Counted from the first letter of the stretch, positions 1 through 6,855 are shown. The stretch: 16,394 bases of DNA from Euzebya sp051004735 (GCA_051004735.1 JBPCKA010000104.1:1-16394), one strand, 5' to 3'. A program made the numbers and translations. The notes: generated by a model from the letters alone, not told the origin.

Positions 1-443
1 GGGATGGGTCGTGGCTTGGTCGCCCCCATCCCGACCTCCTTGGTTTGGGGCGCGCTTGTGATCGTGCTCAACACGGTCGTCCGCGCGGCCAGGCCCTCTT
101 CACCAAAGCGCTCGACCGCTGCGGGGAGGAGACGCTCATAGGTAATGCGGCGAACCTCCACCGGATCACAACCCGGTGGCAGATCCTCAGCCGCCAACTC
201 CAGCGGCGGATCCACAGCCGGCAGCGCCGTGACCGGGTCCACGACCTGCTCCATATAGTCCAGCAGCCCGATGAGTGCCCGATCGGCGAGGGCGTCGCAA
301 TCCGGCTCACCGGGATCCTCCGCCTGTGCGTCCAACGCCACCCCTCCGATCGAGGGGGCCGACCGGTCCACCGCGACGATAACCCCCAGCACCAAAACGG
401 CGGTCGTCACCGCCAGCAGCCCCGCTATCGCCAGCGTCCGCAT
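1..443 (-). CDS. Hypothetical membrane-anchored or secreted protein, 3' end outside window
   Basis: On the minus strand a frame stays open from an ATG at 443-441 to the window edge (about 147 codons, no stop). The first 25 residues are a hydrophobic helix after M-R (LAIAGLLAVTTAVLVLGVIV), fitting a signal peptide or N-terminal anchor. The rest is acidic and proline-rich with two cysteines (PDCDALAD and PPGCDP), which could form a disulfide outside the cell. I chose the ATG at 443 because GGAGGGG sits about 4 bases upstream. An in-frame ATG at 455 has a poorer ribosome site. I do not recognise the family. No partner gene is visible, because the next gene upstream is about 370 bases away. Confidence 0.6.
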   Translation of the reverse strand, partial: MRTLAIAGLLAVTTAVLVLGVIVAVDRSAPSIGGVALDAQAEDPGEPDCDALADRALIGLLDYMEQVVDPVTALPAVDPPLELAAEDLPPGCDPVEVRRITYERLLPAAVERFGEEGLAARTTVLSTITSAPQTKEVGMGATKPRPI

Positions 444-818
444 GGTCCCCTCCATCCTTGCTCGCCTGCGCCTAGGCCGCCACATCAGAGCAGTGCGCTT
501 CAGCACCTCCGCGCCCTGCCCCAACCCACGCATGGCACGACGACGCACACCCGAGCAGATCATCCGCAGTTCGCTGAGGGCCGAACGCTTCAAGGAGCTT
601 GAGAACGATCGGGGCCCCTCCAGGCCGGCGACGTTCGTAGCCTATTGGTCGGCCCCCGGGAAGTTGTTGGAGGCATTCGGACATCCCCCGGTCCCAGTAG
701 CGCCGGCGGCAGTCAGCCAAAGGCGAGGGCCGATACCTCATGGCTGCCGGAAGTCGCCACGCCCACGGGGTCCCGGCCCCGACCACCCGTCTGCCAGTCC
801 TCGGACCACCTTGGGGAG
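444..818. other. Intergenic stretch with a possible transposase scrap
   Basis: No convincing complete gene is present. Open frames here on both strands have compositions typical of antisense or out-of-frame reading. The only recognisable piece is a short IS3-OrfA-like fragment at 532-606, listed separately. Confidence 0.5.
532..606 (+). pseudogene. Possible IS3-family OrfA remnant
   Basis: An ATG at 532 opens M-A-R-R-R-T-P-E-Q-I-I-R, which closely resembles the start of IS3-family OrfA proteins (RRxTPEQIIRKLREAE). About 12 codons later comes RFKELEND, resembling the leucine-zipper end of the same protein (RLKELExEN). The helix-turn-helix that should lie between them is missing, and the bases after IIR look frameshifted. 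This is consistent with an internally deleted scrap. It is short, so chance similarity is possible. Confidence 0.3.
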
Positions 819-1205
819 TCAGACGCGGATTACGTCGAGTCCGGTGATCTCGGGGAAGTCGTCGTCCTGGGTGATCACAGGCACTCCGAGCGACAGTGCG
901 GTCGCAGCGATCCATGAGTCGTTCACAGGCATCCGGCGTCCCGCGTCCCGAAGGAGGATCCGTAGCCGCGCCCAGGCGTCGGCGACGCGTCCGTCGATGG
1001 CGACCGGGTCGAGCCGAAGGGCTGCTTCGTATGTTCGGAGGCGGCGTTCCCTCACCTCAGGATCGGTAGCGGCCAGCACGCCGGCCCGGAGTTCGCCGAT
1101 GGTGATGACCGAGACGGCGACCTCGTCGGGCAGTAGCGCGGTGTTGAGCTGCCGTCGGCTCTCCTGGGCGATGAAGACCGTCGTGTCCGCCAGGCCCCTG
1201 CTCAC
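819..1205 (-). CDS. vapC: VapC-family PIN-domain ribonuclease toxin
   Basis: A 128-residue single PIN domain, the usual VapC length. The expected acidic metal-binding residues are visible: D7 in LADTTVFI, E38 in TIGELRAG, D96 in VNDSWIAATA and the D114-D116 run in ITQDDDF. VapC proteins are Mg2+-dependent ribonucleases that cut tRNA or rRNA when the antitoxin is lost. It starts at GTG (1205-1203), overlapping the stop of the upstream antitoxin as GTGA, so the pair is translationally coupled. It appears intact. The RNA target cannot be told from sequence. Confidence 0.93.
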   Translation of the reverse strand: MSRGLADTTVFIAQESRRQLNTALLPDEVAVSVITIGELRAGVLAATDPEVRERRLRTYEAALRLDPVAIDGRVADAWARLRILLRDAGRRMPVNDSWIAATALSLGVPVITQDDDFPEITGLDVIRV

Positions 1206-1453
1206 AACGGCAGGTCGTCGGTGGTCTGGTCAGCGAGTTCTAACAGTTCCCGTCGCAGGGCCGCATCGGCCTGCCGCCCCTCCACGAGATCGGCGAAGCG
1301 AGCTGCTGGGATCCAACGCTGGCGATCTGCCGGGGGTCCTAGGACGGCCACGGGCTTTCCGCCTTGGGTGACGGTGAGCACCTCGCCATCAGCGACCCGC
1401 TCCAAGATGGCTCGCGTGTGGTTGCGAAGTTCACGGGATGCGATCTCGGTCAT
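1202..1453 (-). CDS. vapB: VapB/Phd-YefM-family antitoxin
   Basis: An 83-residue protein that begins MTEIASRELRNHTRAILE and continues VADGEVLTVTQGGKPVAVL, the standard Phd/YefM DNA-binding fold of VapB partners of PIN toxins. The charged C-terminal half (ADAALRRELLELADQT) should wrap the toxin. The start was set at ATG 1453 rather than an upstream GTG. Homology begins there, and the promoter -10 box lies between the two candidates, so the upstream codons would not be transcribed. It lies immediately before vapC. It neutralises VapC and is expected to repress its own promoter. Confidence 0.92.
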   Translation of the reverse strand: MTEIASRELRNHTRAILERVADGEVLTVTQGGKPVAVLGPPADRQRWIPAARFADLVEGRQADAALRRELLELADQTTDDLPL

Positions 1454-1468
1454 GCTACGAGTGTAGCA
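1453..1468 (-). promoter_or_regulatory. VapBC operator-promoter: inverted repeat over the -10 box
   Basis: TGCTAC (1453-1458) and GTAGCA (1463-1468) form a perfect 6-bp inverted repeat with a 4-base spacer. Read on the minus strand, TACACT (1465-1460) is a good -10 element, ending 6 bases before the vapB ATG. Transcription would therefore start at or very near the A of ATG, making the message leaderless. The repeat covers the -10 box and touches the start codon, the right place for autorepression by VapB-VapC. Confidence 0.65.
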
Positions 1469-1801
1469 AAACGTGCGGGCGGACCTCGTACGCCGCGGTG
1501 TCACAGGAACTGGGACGGCCCGCTTGCCTTGTGGGTCGGGCCGCTATCAGAGGACGACACGCCAGCGGACCCTGGACCGTGACGTTCGGTGCACCTGCGC
1601 ACCAGATGCCGCCCCAGTCGGCCTCGGATACCAGCCGTTACAAGAGGCCGATGTTTTCGCGGAAACGTCGGGGTCAGCCGATGGAGGCGGCGGAGGACTA
1701 GACGGGTGGGCCTGCCGATACCCGTCTGGGGCCCTCCTTGGCGCATGAGGCCCCCGTGGTCTACGCTTCTGCGCGGGTTGAGCAGACGATGGGGGGAGTC
1801 C
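1469..1801. other. Intergenic region between vapBC and the zinc-ribbon gene
   Basis: No gene is supported. A stem-loop near 1647-1668 has arms CGATGTTT and AAACGTCG (one G-T pair). GGGGCC near 1728 pairs with GGCCCC near 1750 across a 16-base loop and may be a weak transcription barrier. The promoter for the next gene is listed separately. Confidence 0.4.
1738..1767 (+). promoter_or_regulatory. Candidate promoter of the zinc-ribbon membrane protein gene
   Basis: TTGGCG (1738-1743) and TACGCT (1762-1767) are separated by 18 bases, giving a plausible sigma-70-type promoter 35 bases before the ATG at 1802. The boxes are only moderately conserved. Confidence 0.35.
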
Positions 1802-2956
1802 ATGGGTGCGACGCCGGAGTGGGATCAGCCGGAGGTCTGCGACCGGTGCGGTGGGAAGGCTTTTCGTCCTGCGACGCGCCGTGAACGTCTGACCGGTTGG
1901 TTCACCTACGGGGCGGGCGCAAGCGTTGGGTGGTACTGCCGCAACTGCGGTGTGGCGCGGGTTGGCGGTTCAGGCTTCGCCGTCTTGCACGACGTACCGA
2001 GGGGGCATCGGCGGGCACGGCTCCCGCTCGGGTTGCTGCAGGCTCTGCGTGGAGCCCGGCGGTGGCATCCGGTGCCGAGGTTCTACGCCATTGTGGGGGC
2101 GGTCGGGCTCGTGCCCGCGCTGGCCGTGGCGCTTCTGACCCGGGTGCGCTGGTGGGTGCCGCTCGGCGTGCCCGTGGTGGCGATGGTTGGGGCGTTCCTC
2201 TGGTCGCTGGTCAGCGCGGGGGGCCGAGGGTGTCGCGAGGTGCTCCGCGAGGTCCTCGCCCCAGACCGCGCCTGGCGCGAGGACCTCGAAGAGGAGTTGA
2301 CTGGCATGCGCGAGCAGATCGGCGACTTCCGCCTTCTCGTGCCCGATGGGTGGGCTGGTGAGCTGTCCATCCAAGGCGCGAGTTGGTCGATCCCACCGCG
2401 CGGACCCCGTGTCTTGCGCGAGTTGACGGTGGTCGCGGACCAGGGAGATCCGCTGCTCGACCTCGACCGTCACGCCCCCGACTGGCGGCCGCCGACACCG
2501 TGCGTGGAGATCCGGTGCACCAGAGACGCCTGGGCCTCTCCTGAGGAGGTTGCGCTGCGCGAGTTCGTGGATCGTGCCTTCCCACCCTCCCCGCCGGATC
2601 TGGATGGTCTTGAGCAGCGGGGACAGGGAGAGGTGGAACGGCGGATGCTGGAGGCACATTGGCGGCACCAACGCGAACGGCAGAGACGGGAGGCGGAGTG
2701 GGCCGACCTGTGGCACGACGGCAGCGTGCTCGTCGACGGCGTGGCGGTCCCGGCCCGGCAGTTGATGCAAGTCGACGCAGGTGTCGCGGTTGTCACGTTC
2801 GACCTGGACGGTCAACCTGTGATGGTGGTCGCGGAGGGGATGGCCCTCGGCTCACTCAGACTCGTCGGGGTGGCAGACCCCATCCCGCTCCTCGACGAAC
2901 TGGAGACCCGCCGACGCCGAGTCTTCGCCCAGACAACCGACGGACCGCGCGCATGA
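1802..2956 (+). CDS. Zinc-ribbon protein with two membrane helices, unknown function
   Basis: A 384-residue protein starting at ATG 1802, preceded by GGGGGGAG at good spacing. Upstream in-frame codons lack protein-like composition. Two CxxC knuckles near the N-terminus (CDRCGG at about residue 15 and YCRNCG at about residue 45) look like a zinc ribbon. Two hydrophobic helices follow (FYAIVGAVGLVPALAVALLT and VPLGVPVVAMVGAFLWSLV), then a soluble region of about 230 residues with an Arg/Glu-rich coiled segment (RRMLEAHWRHQRERQRREAE). The last part (MQVDAGVAVVTFDLDGQPVMVV) looks like beta strands. I do not recognise the C-terminal domain. It is monocistronic by position. Confidence 0.75.
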   Translation: MGATPEWDQPEVCDRCGGKAFRPATRRERLTGWFTYGAGASVGWYCRNCGVARVGGSGFAVLHDVPRGHRRARLPLGLLQALRGARRWHPVPRFYAIVGAVGLVPALAVALLTRVRWWVPLGVPVVAMVGAFLWSLVSAGGRGCREVLREVLAPDRAWREDLEEELTGMREQIGDFRLLVPDGWAGELSIQGASWSIPPRGPRVLRELTVVADQGDPLLDLDRHAPDWRPPTPCVEIRCTRDAWASPEEVALREFVDRAFPPSPPDLDGLEQRGQGEVERRMLEAHWRHQRERQRREAEWADLWHDGSVLVDGVAVPARQLMQVDAGVAVVTFDLDGQPVMVVAEGMALGSLRLVGVADPIPLLDELETRRRRVFAQTTDGPRA

Positions 2957-3230
2957 CGCGTCCGGCAACCTCGGCGGCGTGCCGCAGGCGCGAGCAGTCT
3001 CGCGGAACAGCCTGATCTCCCACGCCTGCGTGCGGACCGGGGTCGCGGACGCGCTCCGCAAGCGACTCGTCGTACGCCATCCCATGACGATAGCCCGCCG
3101 ATCACTGCACCGGTGACCTCGGCCACAGCGCTCTGCGGGTCGGGCCGACGGGTCCGCCACCTGCTGGAGTTGCATGGCTGTCCGTCCTCGATCCCCATGC
3201 TCGGCACAGTGACGATGTCGCGCGTCGGTG
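2957..3230. other. Intergenic region, partly TfoX-like debris
   Basis: No intact gene is present. The only recognisable segment is the start of a TfoX-like protein on the minus strand (2985-3080), listed separately. Confidence 0.45.
2985..3080 (-). pseudogene. TfoX N-terminal-domain protein remnant
   Basis: From the ATG at 3080 the minus strand reads MAYDESLAERVRD, matching the characteristic first residues of TfoX N-terminal-domain proteins (MAYDExLAxRVR). That frame then loses protein-like character. A neighbouring frame shows WEIRLF where the family has a (K/R)MFGG segment. This suggests a frameshift soon after residue 13 followed by decay. No ribosome site of note precedes it. I infer a dead fragment; the evidence rests mainly on the first 13 residues. 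Confidence 0.4.
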
Positions 3231-3752
3231 CTATTGAGGACCGGCCTGCAATGACCGCTTGATGTCCTTGAGCAGTAGGACGAGGTGGAGTTCGTCGGTG
3301 GGGCTGGTTTCGAACTCTGCGATGAGGTGGCGGTAGAAGTCACGTGCGGCCTCGGACTCGCAGTGCACGAGGAGTCCACAACAGCCGATGTCGTCGCTGA
3401 TCACGGCCGCTCGTCGGATGACGTCCAGCAACAGCGCGGCGCCGAGTCCCTCGCCTTCATGCTCCCGATGCACGCCCAGCCGTGCGAGCAAGGCTACTGG
3501 TTGGGGGTAGCGACCCACGCCCTTGTGGAGCCGAACGGGCGCCTCGGCGAGTTCGATCTGCGCCATTGTCCAAGCGTAATAGGCAACGACCTGCTGGCTG
3601 CCGGTCGGGGTCACGACGAACACCTTGGTGGTGCCTGACGCCATTGACTGACGGGCATGGCGAACAAGCCAGTCGGTCTGCTCGGCGGAGGCGCAGACGA
3701 AGGCATCGACTTCGTGGTTGGAGCCAAGCGGTTCGGGTGGCTGGTAGCTCAC
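3231..3752 (-). CDS. GNAT-family acetyltransferase toxin (TacT-like)
   Basis: A 173-residue single-domain GNAT protein. The acetyl-CoA loop is visible as LGVHREHEGEGLGAALL (motif A, about residues 92-108). Near the C-terminus ARDFYRHL carries the tyrosine expected as general acid. The DUF1778-partnered GNAT toxins acetylate the amino group of charged aminoacyl-tRNA and stop translation. I placed the start at GTG 3752-3750, which overlaps the antitoxin stop as GTGA. A longer frame to 3833 would run backward through the antitoxin gene. It appears intact. The aminoacyl-tRNA target cannot be read from sequence. Confidence 0.88.
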   Translation of the reverse strand: MSYQPPEPLGSNHEVDAFVCASAEQTDWLVRHARQSMASGTTKVFVVTPTGSQQVVAYYAWTMAQIELAEAPVRLHKGVGRYPQPVALLARLGVHREHEGEGLGAALLLDVIRRAAVISDDIGCCGLLVHCESEAARDFYRHLIAEFETSPTDELHLVLLLKDIKRSLQAGPQ

Positions 3753-4030
3753 TCGTCGAACGGTAGTGGCCGCGCCATCAGCCGACGAAGACCTTCCAGA
3801 TCCCGCGCGGGTCGTGCGTTGATGGCTTCCCACTCAGCCGTGACGTCATCCGCGAGGACGAACGTGTCTCGGTCGGCCATGACTCGTTGCGCGGCGAGCA
3901 CCAGGCTGGCTTCGGCGAAGTCGGTCAGGTTGCTGTCTGAAGCCTCCACCGCGCGATCCACGAGACGCCGCACCTCGAGTGTGGTGCGGAACTCGATGCG
4001 TTCGGCGCGAGCGCGCGCGGTCGTGGCCAT
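3749..4030 (-). CDS. DUF1778 ribbon-helix-helix antitoxin (TacA-like)
   Basis: A 93-residue protein. The ribbon-helix-helix part is ERIEFRTTLEVRRLVDRAVE, followed by the typical DUF1778 stretch SNLTDFAEASLVLAAQRVM. The C-terminal tail (ARDLEGLRRLMARPLPFDE) resembles the toxin-wrapping helix of this family. The start at ATG 4030 is preceded by AAGGAGGAT at ideal spacing. An upstream ATG at 4054 lies inside the -10 box. It forms an operon with the GNAT toxin downstream and should both neutralise it and bind the operator upstream. Confidence 0.88.
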   Translation of the reverse strand: MATTARARAERIEFRTTLEVRRLVDRAVEASDSNLTDFAEASLVLAAQRVMADRDTFVLADDVTAEWEAINARPARDLEGLRRLMARPLPFDE

Positions 4031-4047
4031 AAGATCCTCCTTCCGTC

Positions 4048-4080
4048 CGGCCATCGTACGGCCGCAATCCCTTGCGTCAA
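4048..4080 (-). promoter_or_regulatory. Promoter and operator of the TacAT-like module
   Basis: Read on the minus strand, TTGACG (4080-4075) and TACGAT (4058-4053) are separated by 16 bases: a strong sigma-70-type promoter 22 bases upstream of the antitoxin ATG. CGGCC (4048-4052) and GGCCG (4060-4064) form an inverted repeat centred on the -10 box, a likely antitoxin operator. Confidence 0.65.
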
Positions 4081-4112
4081 CCGGGGCGTGACGTGGATCG
4101 GTCGGGGCACCT

Positions 4113-4781
4113 CTCTTGAGTCAGGCCGCGGCGGATCCCGGCGCAGGACTGTCGGCCGTGGCTGTCCATCCCCTGCAACACGAGGAGACCGTCATGACCC
4201 CATCCGTTCCGATTCAATCGGTATCGACCCGCACAAACGCTCCCACACCGCCGTCGTCTTGGACGACGCCGAGGAGATCATCGCCCAACTCCGTGTGGAC
4301 GCCAGCAGCCGTCAGGTCGACCAGCTGCTGGCGTGGGCACCCGCCCATCCCGACCGCGTGTGGGCGGTGGAGAACGCCCACGGCATGGGCCACCTGCTCA
4401 CCCGCAAGGCGATGGCCCAGGAGATACTGGCTGACTGGCGGTGGCTCAACCGGCGCATCCCCGCACCGTTGAAGGCCTCCTCAGGTGACGTCATCCGACA
4501 CCGGTTGTCTCGCCGTGGCGATCAGCAGATGAACAAGGTCCTGCACGTTGCCGCGACCTGCCAGGCCCGCAGGCGCCAGTCCCGGCCGCACCTACTACCT
4601 CCGCAAGATCGCTGAGGGCAACGGCAAGCTCGAGGCGCTCCGCAAGCTCAAGCGCCAACTCTCCACCGTCGTGTACCGACGGCTGGTCGCTGACCAAGCG
4701 GTGGTCCGGGGCGGACAGAAGTAGGCACGAGACCGAAGTCCGCGTGACCGGCCTTCCAACCTGATGGCCGGCTCTTGAGTC
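4113..4781. repeat. 10-bp direct repeat bracketing the IS110 remnant
   Basis: CTCTTGAGTC occurs at 4113-4122 and again at 4772-4781, one copy on each side of the IS110-family remnant. IS110 elements lack terminal inverted repeats and can carry short matching core sequences at their ends. The repeats may mark the element boundaries or be a scar of the deletion that shrank it. Confidence 0.45.
4194..4724 (+). pseudogene. IS110-family transposase remnant, frameshifted and internally deleted
   Basis: GAGGAG precedes an ATG at 4194, but the protein continues in another frame as SIGIDPHKRSHTAVVLDDAE, the N-terminal DEDD motif (D of GIDPHK) of IS110 transposases, with the second acidic residue in VWAVENAHGMG. 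After WLNRRI the sequence jumps to LKASSGDVIRHRLSRRGDQQ, near the C-terminus of the family, so the coiled linker and much of the Tnp_20 domain are gone. A further frameshift near 4580 leads to GRTYYLRKIAEGNGK, continuing to a stop at 4722. About 177 codons remain of a usual 400 or so. It cannot encode an active DEDD-serine recombinase, and no intact bridge-RNA region can be assumed. Confidence 0.88.
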
Positions 4782-5034
4782 GAGTCACGCCCCGAACCAC
4801 CCGACACGCTACGCCACCCTGGTCGTCGACGGAACCCCCCGCCGGCCCGCTTCGCCATGCCCACACCCACACCCGCACGAACGCCCCTTGACACAGAGAG
4901 GGTTCGATCTCTCATGCAGGCAGCCCGGCAGGTATCGGGTCGTATGTGCCGACAGCCTTGTCCACCGGCTCCTGCGCAGAGGAACAACCTGCACCAGGGA
5001 TATGGCGAGGAGCGCTTTGTCATGGCACCATGCT
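4725..5034. other. Intergenic region after the IS110 remnant
   Basis: No gene is supported. It holds the tail of the IS110-like element, a hairpin with CCGGCC arms near 4748-4770, the second copy of the direct repeat, and CCCCTTGACACAGAGAGG at about 4883-4900, which resembles the right ends I recall for actinobacterial IS110 elements (uncertain). Confidence 0.35.
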
Positions 5035-5065
5035 GGTTGCGTTTCGGTTGCGGTTGCGGTACAGT
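5035..5065 (+). promoter_or_regulatory. Promoter of the Xre-RES module with GGTTGC repeats
   Basis: TTGCGT (5037-5042) and TACAGT (5060-5065) are separated by exactly 17 bases, 17 bases before the antitoxin ATG. GGTTGC occurs at 5035-5040, 5046-5051 and 5052-5057, overlapping the -35 box and filling the spacer. These direct repeats are a plausible binding site for the Xre antitoxin. Confidence 0.55.
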
Positions 5066-5082
5066 TGCATCCGGAGGTGCTG

Positions 5083-5517
5083 ATGACTGCCCTGGCTGAA
5101 ATGGATCCACGTGAGGCGGCTGCCCAACTACTCGCCGAGCACGACGACGCATGGGTGGCCACGCTCGCCGACGTGCTCGACCGGCGCCTGGCCGGCCGCC
5201 GACTCGAACGGGTCATGCGGCTGTGGCAGCTCTCCCGCGCCGAGTTAGGAGCCCTGTTCGGGGTGTCTCGGCAAGCGGTGTCGAAGTGGATCGCCGACGG
5301 GGTCCCAGCCGATCGCGCCCCGCAGGCCGCCGACGTGGACGCGATCACGGACCTGCTGGCCCGCTACCTGAAGCGGGACCGGATTGCCGCCGTGGTTCGT
5401 CGTCACGCGCCCGGGCTCCACGGGATGAGCTTGATTGAGCTCGTCACCTCAGGCCGCAGCAGCGAGGCGTTGCAGCTCACCCGGCAGATGTTCACGTTCG
5501 CAGACCTGCACCGGTGA
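5083..5517 (+). CDS. Xre/DUF2384-type antitoxin of a RES toxin
   Basis: A 144-residue protein starting at ATG 5083, with CCGGAGG 5 bases upstream. It contains a helix-turn-helix (LSRAELGALFGVSRQAVSKW, about residues 46-65). A C-terminal DUF2384/ParS-like part (LHGMSLIELVTSGRSSEALQ) is expected to plug the RES toxin active site. Its stop codon overlaps the toxin start as GTGA, so the two are coupled. It should repress its own promoter through the GGTTGC repeats. It appears intact. Another in-frame ATG lies at 5101 without a good ribosome site. Confidence 0.85.
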   Translation: MTALAEMDPREAAAQLLAEHDDAWVATLADVLDRRLAGRRLERVMRLWQLSRAELGALFGVSRQAVSKWIADGVPADRAPQAADVDAITDLLARYLKRDRIAAVVRRHAPGLHGMSLIELVTSGRSSEALQLTRQMFTFADLHR

Positions 5518-6050
5518 TCGAGGAGTCCCTCCCTGACGGCCACAAATGGCATCGGATCTGCGAAGCCCAATGGGCAGACCCTCTCGACGACACGTTCGCC
5601 AAGTCCCACGGTGGGCGCTGGAACCCACCTGGGTCATGGCCCACGCTGTACCTGAACGAGGACCTCGTCACAGCCCGCCTCAACCTTGACCTGTTCATCG
5701 CGGGCTGGCCCTATGAGCCGGAGGACCTCCACGACGACAGCGGACCGCACCTTGCCGTGGCGACTCTGCCGAGGAACCAGGCCGTTGCCGACGTGCACAC
5801 CCCGACCGGCGTCGCCGCTGTCAGCCTGCCACCGACCTACCCGCACGACGCGGCCGGAGAGCCCGTACCGCACAGCAGCTGCCAGGCGATCGGCGAACAG
5901 GTGCACGCGGCCGGGCTGCGCGGGGTCCGCTGCCGTTCAGCGCAAGCACCCCACGGGGCGGGCCGGGAGCTGGCATGGTCCCCCGCCACATCGCGCAGCC
6001 AAGCGCACCTGCTTGCCCGACTGCCGTTCACCGACTGGTTCTGGGGCTGA
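5514..6050 (+). CDS. RES-domain NAD+-degrading toxin
   Basis: A 178-residue RES-domain protein beginning at GTG 5514 and overlapping the antitoxin stop by 4 bases. The hallmark arginine motif is GGRWNPPGSWPTLYLNED (about residues 33-50). The serine motif is GVRCRSAQ (about residues 137-144), followed by GRELAW. RES toxins (for example MbcT) degrade NAD+ by phosphorolysis or hydrolysis. At the position of the family glutamate (often TALxE) this protein has TARLN; I recall related actinobacterial RES proteins having N here too, so I do not treat it as inactivating. No frameshift is seen. Confidence 0.87.
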   Translation: MIEESLPDGHKWHRICEAQWADPLDDTFAKSHGGRWNPPGSWPTLYLNEDLVTARLNLDLFIAGWPYEPEDLHDDSGPHLAVATLPRNQAVADVHTPTGVAAVSLPPTYPHDAAGEPVPHSSCQAIGEQVHAAGLRGVRCRSAQAPHGAGRELAWSPATSRSQAHLLARLPFTDWFWG

Positions 6051-6239
6051 CCACGTTGTCCCGCAGCAGATGGGGCGCGCTCAGTGCCGCCTTGGCCGCC
6101 CTGGGATACCAGCCGCTATCCGATGGTTGAGGCAGCGTCTTGTGGGTCGAGAGTTTCGCTACGGACAGCGAATCGAGCAAGGCAATGGCTGACGGCCTCG
6201 GCTGGCACGCGCGCGGGCGAACGCGGAGCCGGGGATCGT
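6051..6239. other. Intergenic stretch after the RES toxin
   Basis: I see no gene, RNA or clear repeat. Open frames on the minus strand read as low-complexity antisense. Confidence 0.4.
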
Positions 6240-6386
6240 CTACCGGGAAGGGGCTCCAGGCAGCGGACGACGATGAGTCCACTCGGATGCCAGGACGGCG
6301 TACACGTATTCGTCGGTCCATTCACCCTTGTACCAAGCGCTCCGAAGGTGGTGCGCCTCGCGTCTTATCCCTAGTCGTTCTAAGCC
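6240..6386 (-). pseudogene. C-terminal fragment of a GNAT acetyltransferase
   Basis: The minus strand from 6386 to a TAG at 6242-6240 reads LERLGIRREAHHLRSAWYKG, then EWTDEYVYAVLASEW. This is the unmistakable C-terminal third of a RimJ-like GNAT acetyltransferase (xRLGFRxEGHxRxxxWxxGxWxDxxxYxxLxxEW). The acetyl-CoA loop and everything before LERLG are missing. Upstream residues in the same frame are unrelated and antisense to the HTH gene. Codons TTA, CTA, ATA and AGA at the start of the fragment are rare in this GC-rich window. It cannot be active. Confidence 0.75.
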
Positions 6387-6584
6387 CGCCACGCCGCCCG
6401 CCATCCGCTCGGCCGCACTCTCGTTGACACTGATGACGGCGTGCGAATGCTGCTCATCGGCCCCGCCCGAAACGCTCAACTCCTGGAGATCGTCGTCGTC
6501 CATCCCTATACCGAAGACGAAACGATCATCCACTCCATGCCCGCCCGCCCGACCTTCATCGCAAAGGTGATGCCCCATGACTGA
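6384..6584 (+). pseudogene. 5'-truncated small toxin-like protein (BrnT-like/DUF4258-like)
   Basis: From a TAA at 6381-6383 the plus strand is open to a TGA at 6582-6584, reading ARHAARHPLGRTLVD, then VRMLLIGPARNAQLLEIVVV and IIHSMPARPTFIAK. This matches my memory of a small actinobacterial protein family with pattern IRHAxxHPL...LLIGPxRxGxLLEV...IHAMPARPKF, often found as the first gene of a two-gene toxin-antitoxin-like operon. The first 20-25 residues and the start codon are missing, cut at the point where the GNAT fragment begins on the other strand. It overlaps the next gene by 8 bases, showing an original operon. The family name is uncertain. Confidence 0.6.
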
Positions 6585-6855
6585 CACCACGCGCAGCACC
6601 GACATCGAGCAGTGGCTCGATGATCTGGATGCAGATGCCCTCGATTGGGAGGACACCCGAGACCTCGCCGCGATCGGCCATGCTGCCGACGTCCTCTCGA
6701 TGGCCCAGGACAGTGTTGAGCAAGCCAGGCAGAGTCTCGCCGCCACAGTGGCGGTGGCGAGGTCCAACGGACGTAGCTGGGCCGACATCGGCCGGTGCCT
6801 CGGCGTGACGCGCCAGACCGCACACGAGCGCTTCGCCGACGCGCCCCGAGCCTAG
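6577..6855 (+). CDS. Small helix-turn-helix protein, probable antitoxin of the truncated gene
   Basis: A 92-residue protein starting at ATG 6577. The C-terminal half is a helix-turn-helix (AVARSNGRSWADIGRCLGVT, then RQTAHERF), a sigma-region-4-like fold common in small actinobacterial proteins. The N-terminal half is acidic (STDIEQWLDDLDADALDWED). The 8-base overlap with the upstream fragment suggests translational coupling and a toxin-antitoxin-like pair. With its partner truncated it may be an orphan. No ribosome site of note precedes it, in keeping with coupling. Confidence 0.65.
   Translation: MTDTTRSTDIEQWLDDLDADALDWEDTRDLAAIGHAADVLSMAQDSVEQARQSLAATVAVARSNGRSWADIGRCLGVTRQTAHERFADAPRA

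Noticed and set aside
271..1371. Very long plus-strand open frame (366 codons)
   Set aside because: It runs antisense across vapBC and has Arg/Ser/Pro-rich composition without any domain; GC-rich DNA gives such shadows.
5514..6050. RES toxin apparently lacking the catalytic glutamate (TARLN instead of TAxxE)
   Set aside because: I recall related actinobacterial RES proteins with asparagine at this position, so it seems a subfamily trait rather than damage; not certain without an alignment.
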